Shown: positions 7,947-16,989, numbered from the stretch's first letter. The stretch is 64,000 bases of DNA from Sphingobacterium alkalisoli (GCF_005049105.1 NZ_SUKA01000001.1:62001-126000); one strand, 5' to 3'. Notes: generated by a model not told the origin, from the sequence alone. Program-made: numbers and translations.

Positions 7947-9566
7947 ATGAGCTTAAATTTAGACAATCTCTTTTGGGAAGAAAAAGACATCCCCAAAGAG
8001 TATCTCTTGGAAGAGCAGATCGACCAGCGCACATTTCTATCAAATGGCGAAATGAAAACCTGGGATGGGTCTGTCAGTGAAGTTTTCTCACCCGTTTGCA
8101 TAAAAACGAAAGACGGCTTGGTTCGTAAACGTATTGGTAGCTATCCGGTATGTACGGAAAAAGAATCAGAAGAAGCATTAAGTGCTGCTGTGGCGGCATA
8201 CGACAATGGTCGCGGAAAATGGCCTACGATGTCTGTGGCCGAGCGCATTAAATGTGTCGAAGATTTCACCAATAAAATGATCGACAAAAAAGATGTTGTT
8301 GTCAAATTGATCATGTGGGAAATCGGAAAATCATATGCCGATTCGATCAAAGAATTTGATCGAACAGTGGAATATATTTACGCTACTATCGATTCTTTAA
8401 AAGATCTGGATAGACAATCTTCCCGTTTCGAAATAGAACAGGGTATTATCGCTCAAATCCGTCGTTCGCCACTGGGTGTCGTATTATGTATGGGACCGTT
8501 CAACTATCCCTTGAATGAAACATTTACGACGTTGATTCCGGCCTTGATTATGGGTAATACGCTGTTGTTTAAACCACCAAAACATGGTACATTATTACAT
8601 TACCCCTTACTGGAAGCGTTTCAATCTAGTTTTCCAAAAGGCGTAATCAACACCATCTACGGTAGAGGTAATAAGATTATTCCCGCACTAATGGAATCTG
8701 GGAAGATCAACGTTTTAACCTTAATCGGTAGCAGTAAAGTTGCAAATGAGCTTAAGAAACTGCATCCGAAAGTAAATAGACTTCGTGCTATATTAGGCTT
8801 AGATGCTAAAAATGCAGCTATTATTACAAAGGATGTTGATCTTGACCTAGCGGTAAAGGAAACGGTACTGGGCTCTTTGTCATTCAACGGGCAACGTTGC
8901 ACGGCTATCAAGATAGTATACGTACACCGCAGCTTGGCTCAGGAGTTCTTAAAAAAGCTCTCTGAAGAGGTCTCCAAACTAAAATTTGGAATGCCGTGGG
9001 AAAGCGGGGTGTCGCTTACGCCACTTCCAGAGCCTAATAAGCCTACATATTTGCAGGAATGCATCACAGATGCGGTGGCAAATGGTGCTAAAGTAATCAA
9101 CGAGAACGGTGGACAAACATTAGAATCCTTTGTTTATCCTGCTATTTTATATCCTGTAAACGATAAGATGAAGCTGTATCGGGAAGAGCAATTCGGACCA
9201 TTGATTCCTGTCGTGCCTTTTGATGATCTTGAAGAGCCTATAGAATATCTGATTAGCTCACCCCATGGACAACAGGTAAGTATATTCAGTCGGAATGCGG
9301 CGATTATTTCATCATTGATCGATCCCTTGGTAAATCAGGTAAGCCGCGTGAATATCAACTGTCAATGCCAACGTGGACCAGATAGTTTCCCGTTCACGGG
9401 TAGAAAGGATAGTGCGGAAGGTACACTTTCAGTGTTTGACGCCATCCGATCATTTTCTATACGATCGTTGGTGGCAGCAAAGTACACTGACGACAACAAG
9501 AAGCTCCTCAATGATATCATTGAGAGCAACAATTCTAATTTCGTCAGTACCAAGTTTATATTTTAG
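7947..9566 (+). CDS. gapN: NADP-dependent glyceraldehyde-3-phosphate dehydrogenase-like aldehyde dehydrogenase
   Basis: An aldehyde dehydrogenase superfamily protein of 539 residues. It has an NAD(P)-binding region with GVVLCMGPFNYPLNE, the catalytic loop FNGQRCTA (Cys near residue 318), EEQFGPLIPV and a tail with NCQCQRGPDSFPF. That tail resembles the plant-type non-phosphorylating GAPDH, which oxidises glyceraldehyde 3-phosphate to 3-phosphoglycerate and makes NADPH. The usual ELGGK motif carrying the general-base Glu is replaced by ILGLDAKN. Its place after uxaC fits use of the triose phosphate released from KDPG. It could instead act on another aldehyde; gapN is the best family match, not proven. 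Confidence 0.75.
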   Translation: MSLNLDNLFWEEKDIPKEYLLEEQIDQRTFLSNGEMKTWDGSVSEVFSPVCIKTKDGLVRKRIGSYPVCTEKESEEALSAAVAAYDNGRGKWPTMSVAERIKCVEDFTNKMIDKKDVVVKLIMWEIGKSYADSIKEFDRTVEYIYATIDSLKDLDRQSSRFEIEQGIIAQIRRSPLGVVLCMGPFNYPLNETFTTLIPALIMGNTLLFKPPKHGTLLHYPLLEAFQSSFPKGVINTIYGRGNKIIPALMESGKINVLTLIGSSKVANELKKLHPKVNRLRAILGLDAKNAAIITKDVDLDLAVKETVLGSLSFNGQRCTAIKIVYVHRSLAQEFLKKLSEEVSKLKFGMPWESGVSLTPLPEPNKPTYLQECITDAVANGAKVINENGGQTLESFVYPAILYPVNDKMKLYREEQFGPLIPVVPFDDLEEPIEYLISSPHGQQVSIFSRNAAIISSLIDPLVNQVSRVNINCQCQRGPDSFPFTGRKDSAEGTLSVFDAIRSFSIRSLVAAKYTDDNKKLLNDIIESNNSNFVSTKFIF

Positions 9567-9574
9567 AAATAATT

Positions 9575-9608
9575 GATACAAGTCAAGCCTCCGTGCTTGA
9601 CTTGTATC
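9575..9608 (+). terminator. 14-bp hairpin after the GapN-like gene
   Basis: Perfect arms at 9575-9588 and 9595-9608 (GATACAAGTCAAGC and its complement) with a 6-base loop, 8 bases after the stop codon. The following T content is weak (CTTTTG a few bases on). It probably ends the uxa transcript before pelA. Confidence 0.7.
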
Positions 9609-9666
9609 GTTATAAGCCTTTTGTCGATTCGGCTGTCCAATAGCTACTATCTTAATAATCTCCGCT

Positions 9667-10683
9667 ATGAAAATATTTTTATCTATTCTGCTGGCCGCAC
9701 TATTCGGCATTTCAACTGCGCAAGAGCTGACGGATCCTATAGCGGAACGCATGATCAGCTATCAACTTAAAAATGGAGGTTGGCCTAAACAATTGGCGGA
9801 TAAATCGGTTGTTAACTATTCGAAGCTCCTGACACCTGCTCTACAAAAAGTCATCAATCGATCAACCGAAAAATTGGCGACTATCGACAACAATGCAACC
9901 ACCCGCGAGATAAATCATCTTCTTCTAGCTTATTCAAAGACTAATAATAGCACCTATCTTGACGCGGCAACAAAGGGCGTACAATATATTCTTAGTGCGC
10001 AAAATGACAAAGGGGGCTGGCCTCAATATTACCCTGATAGCAGCTCATACCGAGGTCAGATTACCTACAATGACGGGGCGATGATTAATGTATTGGAAAT
10101 TTTACTTTCTATATCAACTAAACAGGAACCTTACACCGTCTTGACCGATAAATTTAGTGGAGAAATAGAACCGGCTCTAACCCAAGGGATCGACTGCATC
10201 CTACGGACCCAAGTTAAACAAGGAAACAAAGCAACTATTTGGGCCGCTCAATATGACCAGAAAACAATGGAACCGGCTCAAGCTAGATTGTTTGAACCGA
10301 TAGCTTTAGCTACGGCGGAGTCTGCGGGTATTCTTCGCTTCTTAATGCATATCGAGAACCCCGCTCCGGAGATAAAAAATGCTATTACCCATGCCGTGGA
10401 ATGGTTTTCAACTCACAAAGAAGTAGGATATGATTATATTAAAACAGAAAAAAACGGAAAACTCATCAGAGAGCTAGTTACTTCACCTACGTCGACCATA
10501 TGGGCGAGGTTTTATGATGTCAAGACTAACCAGCCTATTTTCGGTGATCGCGATAATAAGGTAAAGTATTCTTTAAATGAAGTAAGCGAGGAACGAAAAA
10601 ACGGCTATTCCTGGTACGGCAATTGGCCGCAAAAAGTCATCACACGAGAATATGAAAAATGGCTTAACAAGGTAAATCGATGA
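9667..10683 (+). CDS. pelA: secreted pectate lyase, PelA/Pel-15E type (polysaccharide lyase family 10)
   Basis: A 338-residue enzyme with a signal peptide (about residues 1-18, ending ISTAQ), so exported. The family 10 (alpha/alpha)3 fold is recognisable from NGGWPKQ near residues 35-41, GGWPQYYPDSSSYRGQITYN followed by DGAM near 117-140, then TIWAAQYD, PAQARLFEP, STIWARFYD and YSWYGNWP near the end. Such lyases cut polygalacturonate by beta-elimination, giving unsaturated oligogalacturonides. This supplies substrate for the uxa genes directly upstream and for kduI/kduD elsewhere in the window. It has a short leader after the preceding hairpin, and the LacI regulator follows. Confidence 0.9.
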   Translation: MKIFLSILLAALFGISTAQELTDPIAERMISYQLKNGGWPKQLADKSVVNYSKLLTPALQKVINRSTEKLATIDNNATTREINHLLLAYSKTNNSTYLDAATKGVQYILSAQNDKGGWPQYYPDSSSYRGQITYNDGAMINVLEILLSISTKQEPYTVLTDKFSGEIEPALTQGIDCILRTQVKQGNKATIWAAQYDQKTMEPAQARLFEPIALATAESAGILRFLMHIENPAPEIKNAITHAVEWFSTHKEVGYDYIKTEKNGKLIRELVTSPTSTIWARFYDVKTNQPIFGDRDNKVKYSLNEVSEERKNGYSWYGNWPQKVITREYEKWLNKVNR

Positions 10684-10805
10684 ATCTAAGTGGATATGCT
10701 AAACGCATAGATGGTATTCCCCTTAAGTTACGAATGGTGTTTTTTCAATAGGTATTTTCCACTAGTGCCTGCTTCGATGGCATGCATGCGCTCACTACGT
10801 CCGGT

Positions 10806-10836
10806 TTGCGAATGCCAAGCATTTTATCTAAGTTTA
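10806..10836 (+). promoter_or_regulatory. promoter of the lacI-type gene (TTG-N20-TAAGTTTA)
   Basis: TTG at 10806-10808 and TAAGTTTA at 10829-10836 are 20 bases apart, with TTTATC just before the -7 box. The same arrangement precedes ftsY, a rhodanese gene, kduI, holB and scpA. The box lies inside the longest possible lacI reading frame, which argues for the start at 10842. Confidence 0.6.
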
Positions 10837-10841
10837 CCTTT

Positions 10842-11837
10842 GTGAAGTACAGAAATTACACTCTTAAAGATGTTGCGCAGGATTTAGGTGTTTCCACCTC
10901 TACTGTCTCACGTGCGCTCCGGGATAGTCACGAAATCAGTGAAGATACCAAAAAGAAAGTGTTGGACTATACAGCGAAAATAAAATTCAAAATAAATCCT
11001 ATTGCCAGAAGTCTGAAAGAACGGAAATCGCAAAGTATAGGCATCGTGGTCAGCGAGATCGCGAATAATTTCTTTTCTCAGATCGTAAACGGCATCGAAT
11101 CCGTAGCACATCAGAAAAACTATCACGTCATTATTTCACAGTCTCATGAATCGAGTGAGAAAGAGAAGATGAATATAGAACATTTGGCCTCTCGGTCGGT
11201 AGATGGCCTTCTCATCTCCTTATCGTCCGAAACCCACAATATCGATTATATTAAGGAGCTGTACAACAGGGGGCTACCAATTGTTTTTTTTGATCGCATT
11301 CCAAAAAACTTCAATACATTCACCGTGGTATCCGATAATTTTCAAGGTGCATATAGAGCTACAGAAGAGTTTATATTAGCTGGAAAAAATCGGATTGCAC
11401 ATCTTACAAACTCGAAGAGCCTTTCTATTACACAGTCTCGTCTTGATGGCTATAAAGCCGCGCTGGATAAACATAGTATTGCTTTTGATGAACAATTGAT
11501 CCAATACTGTCCATACGGGGGAATGCACATGGATGAAATCCACCGCGCATTAGACCATTTTGTCCAGAAAGGTTTTGACAGTATTTTTATATCGGGGGAT
11601 CGTCTTACCGCCGGCTTTCTATTGGCTACGAAAGAGAAAAACGTAACGCATGATTTTCCGATTGCAGGATTTACCAACTCGGATTTTATTCAGTTATTTT
11701 CTCCAAAAATAACGGTAATCCGACAAAATGCGTTTGAGATGGGTAAAGCGTCTGTAGAATTGCTGATCAAAATGATCGAAACAAAATATCCGATCACCGA
11801 ATTCGAGCAGATCGTGCTGCCTGTACAGCATAGCTAA
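10842..11837 (+). CDS. LacI family transcriptional regulator
   Basis: A DNA-binding repressor/activator with an N-terminal helix-turn-helix (TLKDVAQDLGVSTSTVSRAL, residues 7-26), a hinge region (NPIARSLKERKSQSIG) and a periplasmic-binding-protein-like sensor domain. I chose GTG at 10842 (331 residues, beginning KYRNYTLKD after the initiator). An upstream ATG at 10782 or 10812 would place the promoter-like TAAGTTTA inside the coding region. With the chosen start the mRNA would be nearly leaderless. Next to pelA and the uxa genes, it is the obvious candidate regulator of uronate/pectin use; the inducer is unknown. Confidence 0.87.
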   Translation: MKYRNYTLKDVAQDLGVSTSTVSRALRDSHEISEDTKKKVLDYTAKIKFKINPIARSLKERKSQSIGIVVSEIANNFFSQIVNGIESVAHQKNYHVIISQSHESSEKEKMNIEHLASRSVDGLLISLSSETHNIDYIKELYNRGLPIVFFDRIPKNFNTFTVVSDNFQGAYRATEEFILAGKNRIAHLTNSKSLSITQSRLDGYKAALDKHSIAFDEQLIQYCPYGGMHMDEIHRALDHFVQKGFDSIFISGDRLTAGFLLATKEKNVTHDFPIAGFTNSDFIQLFSPKITVIRQNAFEMGKASVELLIKMIETKYPITEFEQIVLPVQHS

Positions 11838-11847
11838 TTTTCGCCTT

Positions 11848-12435
11848 TTATGTTTGATCCTGAGTAAGCCATTTGGGTACATTGGCCGGTATATACGATT
11901 CCATTTTGAGGATTAATGCTTCTATCGTATTATCCACCAATAGCATCTCTTGATTTTCCTTTTTTAACAGCCCTACCTGCACCAAATGATCGATAAAGGT
12001 AATGAGATGATCGTAAAGCCCATTCGTGTTTAATATCCCTACTGGCTTTTGATGTAAACCAAGTTGGGCCCAGGTTATCATCTCAAATAGTTCTTCCATC
12101 GTTCCGAATCCACCTGGGAGCGCAATGATACCCTCAGACATTTCATCCATAATCGTCTTACGTTCGTGCATGGTCTCCACGCAGATTAACTCCGTAACCC
12201 CACTATGTGCTATTTCCTTACTGTTTAAAAAATTGGGTATGACACCGATAACTTTCCCTTGCTTGGCTAACGCACCATCAGCTACAGCGCCCATAAGTCC
12301 TACCCGTCCGCCTCCGTACACCAAGGTAATATTCTTAGTCGCTAAATATTCGCCCACATGACGAGCTTCTCGCATCCATGATTCGTCGAAACCAGAACTT
12401 GACGCGCAAAAAACAGATATGCTATTCATCTTCAT
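11848..12435 (-). CDS. TIGR00730 / LOG family Rossmann-fold nucleosidase-like protein
   Basis: About 195 residues with the lysine-decarboxylase-like (LOG) fold: SISVFCASSSGFDE at the N-terminus, YGGGRVGLMG near residues 40-49 and the signature PGGFGTMEE near 107-115. Relatives hydrolyse nucleoside 5'-monophosphates such as cytokinin ribotides to base and ribose phosphate; the true substrate here is unknown. A longer frame reaches 12462 but would read through the terminator hairpin of the upstream gene. The start must therefore be ATG 12435 or 12429; I use 12435. The gene ends 10 bases from the convergent lacI-type gene. Confidence 0.85.
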   Translation of the reverse strand: MKMNSISVFCASSSGFDESWMREARHVGEYLATKNITLVYGGGRVGLMGAVADGALAKQGKVIGVIPNFLNSKEIAHSGVTELICVETMHERKTIMDEMSEGIIALPGGFGTMEELFEMITWAQLGLHQKPVGILNTNGLYDHLITFIDHLVQVGLLKKENQEMLLVDNTIEALILKMESYIPANVPKWLTQDQT

Positions 12436-12450
12436 ACTACAATTATAATT

Positions 12451-12477
12451 AAAAAACCGCAAGCAAAGTGCTTGCGG
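12451..12477 (-). terminator. intrinsic terminator of the outer membrane beta-barrel gene
   Basis: On the minus strand, CCGCAAGC and GCTTGCGG (12457-12464 and 12470-12477, 5-base loop) are followed by six T. It starts 6 bases after the stop codon of the outer membrane protein gene. Confidence 0.9.
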
Positions 12478-12482
12478 CTTAA

Positions 12483-14915
12483 TTATAAAGCCCTGCTTTT
12501 TTCCTCGCTATCGCTATCTTTTTTGCGAATAGACTGTTTTAAATTTCCAAATTTATACGTATACGTCAGTCGTATTGTCTGCGCATCATTATACTGACGT
12601 ATTTTGGAATTGAACTTCGAAAAATTTGTTGACAGATTATTCCTATTGGTTTTAAAAATATCTGTCGCGGCAAATTTGAGGGAGCTTCTCTCGTCTTTAA
12701 AATTATACGTAGCTCCCACATCCATGTTCCATTTGGTCTCTATACGGTATACGTTATAGATAAATGGAGAGGTATAGTTAACGGACATTTCGGCAGAGAA
12801 TGCTTTTGAAAGCTTAAAGGTATTCATAGACGCACCTTGAAAGAAAACCGAACCTTGTTTTACGTATGATCCGGCAATCGGTCCCTCGAAATACATATGA
12901 ATTCCTGTTAAGTTATTATACATGGTCCAAAACTTACCGATCCGGAAAGGTGCACTGATATTTACATAGCTGGTTGAAGATTTGCCTAAATTTTCTCGGA
13001 TAACCCACGTTGTGTTTTTTGTCGAATCCTGTCCCATACTCTCTACCATCGCATCTGTTGTCAAGTCAGTACCTAGAGTAATATTAAACATTTTGTACAG
13101 ACTGTAGTTAAGCGTAATATTATGGGTATACTGTGGATTCAGATAGGGATTTCCTTTCATGAAGGTAAATTTATCGATATAAAACTCAAAAGGATTGAGG
13201 AAGCGATAGTTTGGTCGCGAAATCTTACGTGCATAGCTCAATGCCAACACATGATTCTCATGGGCATTATAACTCAACGATCCGGAAGGAAACATATCCA
13301 GATAATCCCGCTTAACTTGTTCATCCTTTGTAACGGAATGTCCGTCAGATATCGTGTATTCACCTCTCAATCCAACTTTTGCATTCCACTTACCAAATGT
13401 TGTATTGTAGTCGATATATCCGGCGGCGATTTGCTCCTTATAAATGAAATAATTGGAACGATTCGCGTCATTTTGCCAGCTATTGTTAAGGAATAAATCG
13501 TACTGCGTATTATTATCCGAATTTACGTTGCTATATTTAACTCCGATCTCCAGCTGACCCTTTCCGATGGTCTTTAAAAAGTCCAATTTTGCAGCAAAAA
13601 TATCAATCTCGACGGGCATTATATTACGCTCCAACTCGGGATCATACAAAGGAGACTGGTCCGGATTCAACATACGGTAGTCATAATCAACATGATTAGT
13701 TGTACGAAACATGCTGTAATCCACATCGGCTGTCAGCTTCGTTCCGTTCGTGTCAATTTTAAACTCGTTATTTGCATTCAATGAGTACCGGTTAAAGGTT
13801 TGATTGCTAACGGTTACGGAATTCAGGATGGAATCTATGCTAATCAAATTAGGACCAAAATTGGTTATACTGTTGTTATCCTGCTCTTCAATGTTATTAT
13901 TCCCATTAAATTGAAGTGTTAAGATATTTCTGTCAGAAGTCTTTTGTTCTATGCCCACTTTATAATTATGGGTACGGTCATTTTCCACAAGGGTAGTTTT
14001 TTGATTCGAAACAGTATTCACATTCTTATTCGAAATCGTCCGTTCGATCTCCAAGTCATCCTCTCTTGTATTATTTGTATAGGAATAGTTACCAAACAAT
14101 GTCGTATTGTTCTTCTTATAATTTAGACTAATAGATGAATTACCCCGGAAATGCTTACCCATGCCACCACTCGCTACAAAAGACCCGTTAAAACCTTCCA
14201 TCTTATTCTTCTTCATCACAATGTTAATGACCCCAGCCGCTCCTTCTGCGTCGTCTTTAGCAGACCGTGTGGTAGAAACTTCTATACTTTTTATCTGAGC
14301 GCCATCTGTACTCTTTAAAAATGTCGCTAATTGATCTCCCGTCATATAGGTTTGACGGCCGTCGATAGTCACATTAACACCTTGTTGCCCCATCAATAAC
14401 ACATTGTCATCCTTGTCAACACTCACACCAGGGGCCCTTTTTAAAACTTCCAAAGCGTTATTACCAGCCGAAATAGATGAATTTTCGACGTTTAATATTA
14501 ATTTTCCGTTCGAGCTTTGAATGAGTGGCAGTTCACCTTTGATTTCCACTGCCTCAATTTCGGTCGACAATGGCAACATCGTAATGACGTCCATTTCTGT
14601 TCCTTTATCGGCAATTGTAAACGGCTCGCTTTTAAATGTGGATAGTCCTACTGCCGACACTTCAATTACAAATGAACCCTGGGGTGCATTTTTTATTTCA
14701 TAATACCCCCCATTATCGGTGACGCCGGTTTTGATAATGACCTCTGTATTTGAAGACAAAAGGTAAACGGAAGCACCGACAATAGGTTCCTGCTGTTCGT
14801 TAACAACCTTACCTTTTACATCTGTTTCTTGCCGTAAGGCCCAAGCAAAATGAACAGTAGCTAGCATATTCAATAGCAATACTAGTAATATTTGCTTTAT
14901 ATATCTATTTTTCAT
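12483..14915 (-). CDS. outer membrane beta-barrel (TonB-dependent receptor-like) protein
   Basis: An 810-residue protein with a signal peptide, then a carboxypeptidase-regulatory-like domain (about residues 30-115: VKGKVVNEQQEPIVGASVYL). A plug-like domain follows (about 130-235, with LLMGQQGVNVTIDGRQTYM and AGVINIVMKK), then a long beta-barrel ending in an aromatic-rich strand (IRLTYTYKFGNL). This order matches the OMP_b-brl_3 family rather than SusC; there is no SusD partner and no STN domain. The ligand is unknown. It follows the pspC gene by 17 bases in the same direction, so it is probably the last gene of a padR-pspC-OMP operon and shares its regulation. Confidence 0.85.
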   Translation of the reverse strand: MKNRYIKQILLVLLLNMLATVHFAWALRQETDVKGKVVNEQQEPIVGASVYLLSSNTEVIIKTGVTDNGGYYEIKNAPQGSFVIEVSAVGLSTFKSEPFTIADKGTEMDVITMLPLSTEIEAVEIKGELPLIQSSNGKLILNVENSSISAGNNALEVLKRAPGVSVDKDDNVLLMGQQGVNVTIDGRQTYMTGDQLATFLKSTDGAQIKSIEVSTTRSAKDDAEGAAGVINIVMKKNKMEGFNGSFVASGGMGKHFRGNSSISLNYKKNNTTLFGNYSYTNNTREDDLEIERTISNKNVNTVSNQKTTLVENDRTHNYKVGIEQKTSDRNILTLQFNGNNNIEEQDNNSITNFGPNLISIDSILNSVTVSNQTFNRYSLNANNEFKIDTNGTKLTADVDYSMFRTTNHVDYDYRMLNPDQSPLYDPELERNIMPVEIDIFAAKLDFLKTIGKGQLEIGVKYSNVNSDNNTQYDLFLNNSWQNDANRSNYFIYKEQIAAGYIDYNTTFGKWNAKVGLRGEYTISDGHSVTKDEQVKRDYLDMFPSGSLSYNAHENHVLALSYARKISRPNYRFLNPFEFYIDKFTFMKGNPYLNPQYTHNITLNYSLYKMFNITLGTDLTTDAMVESMGQDSTKNTTWVIRENLGKSSTSYVNISAPFRIGKFWTMYNNLTGIHMYFEGPIAGSYVKQGSVFFQGASMNTFKLSKAFSAEMSVNYTSPFIYNVYRIETKWNMDVGATYNFKDERSSLKFAATDIFKTNRNNLSTNFSKFNSKIRQYNDAQTIRLTYTYKFGNLKQSIRKKDSDSEEKSRAL

Positions 14916-14932
14916 TATCTCCTAGACGTGAT

Positions 14933-16564
14933 TTATTCTGATTGAGTTGCATCCTTTTCTTCATTTTCTTCTTCGTCCAATTTTTCTGGTATTGCACAGG
15001 TCAAACCGGATTTTGTCATAATCCACTCGGTTTGTTTCGTTTTCGATTCATCGGTATAATTATCATAGCAATTGTCGTAGGCAATCTCTCTAATTTTATT
15101 TTGCAAAGACTCCATTATTTCTACTTTGGCGCCTACCGGTAGGTACACCACCACATTTACACGTTGATCCCGGTAAACATCATCAGCCCCTAATGCAAAA
15201 TGGCTATTAAAGATTACTTTATTGTCCACCTGTTCGGCTTGATAGTTTATTTTCGAAGCACGTTCAGCTGCCAGTTGGTATGATTTGCCTTTTGCTTTGT
15301 AATGATATTGGATAAAGGGCTTTTCCAATGAATCTAATGATTCAAAACGAATTTCAATATCCGAACGCAACAGGTTATGCAAACTTTCTCCGTCGACCTG
15401 AATATCGTATTTTGTTTTACCATCTGCTGAGGACGATGCTTCGATTACACGTACATCTTTCTCTGAAAACGAGTACACGCTCTGCGTCTTAAGGGTTCTA
15501 TCTACTTTGATGATACTATCTTCCCTAAAATCTTGTGCCCCTATCACACAATAGAAAATTACCACGATAATAGAAACAATCCAGGTCGCCCACATACCCA
15601 GTGAAAGGTAATTATTCAGGGGCTTGATCTTAAATAAGATCCGAAGGAAAATATAAAATAACGCAATAAAAGGCAGGGCAACGGCGAGAGTACCTGCTAG
15701 CAAAGCGAAAAATGCCTGTCCCGGTTGCAGTATTTCCAATGGAGGAAATTTGATTTCTTCCTGATAGCCCATGATCGCTAATGTACAGGCGACACAGAAG
15801 AAAAACAAACCAAAAACAACAGATCCGGTGACCACGAGCATACAAGCAGCTAATGCCTTTCCGATGAATTTGAAAATCTCTCCGAAACCAGTACCAACAG
15901 TACGTAGTCCTCTGCTAAAATGGGCGTTGGCGCCAGAAAGGTTTTCACGGATACCTTCCATTTCCTCCTCAAAGCTCTTTTTGAAGTTTTGCAAATTGGG
16001 TGCTTCACCTCGCATTGCCATCCTATCCGTACGAGTGGAAGCGACCGGCATCACCGCCCACAACACAATGTAAAGAAGTACACCTGATCCTCCAATCAAA
16101 ACGAACAGAATAAAGAATGCACGCATCCATTTGGGCTGAACACCAAAATAGTGCCCTAGCCCACTACAAACACCACCGATCGTTGTGTCTTCTGGATCAC
16201 GCATTAATTTCTTCCCAGTTGGGAAAGATTTATGGTCTTCCTCGCCTGACGGTTCTTGCTGATGAAAAGATTGTTGTCCCTTCTCTTCTTCTTCAGAAGC
16301 CTCTTCGAAATCACTCACCCGACCCATCTGTGCAATGACTTCCGAAACATCGTCTTTATTGATCACTTCTTTTCTTCCTGTCTGAATACGCTCACTAAAC
16401 ATTTCAGCGATTCGGTTTTCAATGTCAAGCAATATCTCTCCACTATCTGCAGATTGACTAAAATGTCGCTTAATATCGATCATATAGCCACGTAATGTCT
16501 CATAGGCATCTTCTTCAATATGAAAAACAATGCTGTTGATATTTATGATGATGGTCTTATTCAT
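14933..16564 (-). CDS. PspC domain-containing membrane protein
   Basis: A 543-residue protein. Residues 1-85 form a cytoplasmic domain (KTIIININSIVFHIEEDAYE) seen in Bacteroidetes PspC proteins. After an acidic linker comes the PspC domain near residues 118-175 (RDPEDTTIGGVCSGLGHYF, then a membrane helix ending VLWAVMPV). Several more membrane segments and a soluble, probably periplasmic, C-terminal domain follow. PspC proteins sense or relay envelope stress in the phage-shock response. A longer frame to 16654 overlaps padR, so ATG 16564 is used, 38 bases after the padR stop. The pspA, pspB and pspF genes are absent. Confidence 0.85.
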   Translation of the reverse strand: MNKTIIININSIVFHIEEDAYETLRGYMIDIKRHFSQSADSGEILLDIENRIAEMFSERIQTGRKEVINKDDVSEVIAQMGRVSDFEEASEEEEKGQQSFHQQEPSGEEDHKSFPTGKKLMRDPEDTTIGGVCSGLGHYFGVQPKWMRAFFILFVLIGGSGVLLYIVLWAVMPVASTRTDRMAMRGEAPNLQNFKKSFEEEMEGIRENLSGANAHFSRGLRTVGTGFGEIFKFIGKALAACMLVVTGSVVFGLFFFCVACTLAIMGYQEEIKFPPLEILQPGQAFFALLAGTLAVALPFIALFYIFLRILFKIKPLNNYLSLGMWATWIVSIIVVIFYCVIGAQDFREDSIIKVDRTLKTQSVYSFSEKDVRVIEASSSADGKTKYDIQVDGESLHNLLRSDIEIRFESLDSLEKPFIQYHYKAKGKSYQLAAERASKINYQAEQVDNKVIFNSHFALGADDVYRDQRVNVVVYLPVGAKVEIMESLQNKIREIAYDNCYDNYTDESKTKQTEWIMTKSGLTCAIPEKLDEEENEEKDATQSE

Positions 16565-16602
16565 GATTTTTACTGTTATAGTTGGGTTGTTTATGTTTGT
16601 TG

Positions 16603-16935
16603 TTATTTTCGTCCAAATAATGATGTCTCTACGGCGTAAACCAGTTCCTTCCACGTAATATCAAGCTTTTGCAATACTTCGGTACCTTCACTGGTGATTT
16701 GATAGTACTTCCGAGGAGGACCGGAAGTCGATTCCTTCCAGCTATAACTCAAAAGTCCATTATTCTTAAGACGAGTTAATAGTGGATAAAGCGTTCCTTC
16801 CACTACCAGAAGCTCTGCCTTTTTAAGCTCGCCTATAATATCCGAAGCGTATATTTCACCCTTAGAAATAATGGAAAGAATACAGTATTCAAGTATCCCC
16901 TTTCGCATTTGGGTTTGTGTATTTTCTGCTATCAT
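16603..16935 (-). CDS. PadR family transcriptional regulator
   Basis: A 110-residue winged-helix repressor. The pattern MRKGILEYCILSIISKGEIY followed by ASDI, then LVVEGTLYPLLTRLKNNGLL and GPPRKYYQIT, is the classic PadR wing-helix signature. PadR dimers normally bind an inverted repeat at their own promoter and release it on ligand or stress. A perfect 10-bp inverted repeat lies at 16959-16989, flanking the putative -33 element, which suggests autoregulation of the padR-pspC-OMP operon. The ATG is 7 bases after the -7 box TATCTTTG (16943-16950), so the leader is very short. Confidence 0.9.
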   Translation of the reverse strand: MIAENTQTQMRKGILEYCILSIISKGEIYASDIIGELKKAELLVVEGTLYPLLTRLKNNGLLSYSWKESTSGPPRKYYQITSEGTEVLQKLDITWKELVYAVETSLFGRK

Positions 16936-16942
16936 AATAATA

Positions 16943-16989
16943 CAAAGATATATTCTTTATATAGTACTTTGCAATGCCTAGTACTATAT
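16943..16989 (-). promoter_or_regulatory. padR promoter with palindromic operator
   Basis: The -7 box TATCTTTG lies at 16943-16950, and TTG at 16972-16974 is the -33 element, 21 bases away. The -33 element sits in the 11-base spacer of a perfect inverted repeat, ATATAGTACT (16959-16968) and AGTACTATAT (16980-16989). A dimeric repressor bound there would block the promoter; PadR itself is the natural candidate. Confidence 0.7.

Noticed and set aside
12483..14915. SusC-type TonB-dependent receptor
   Set aside because: No SusD follows, and the domain order fits the OMP_b-brl_3 type better.
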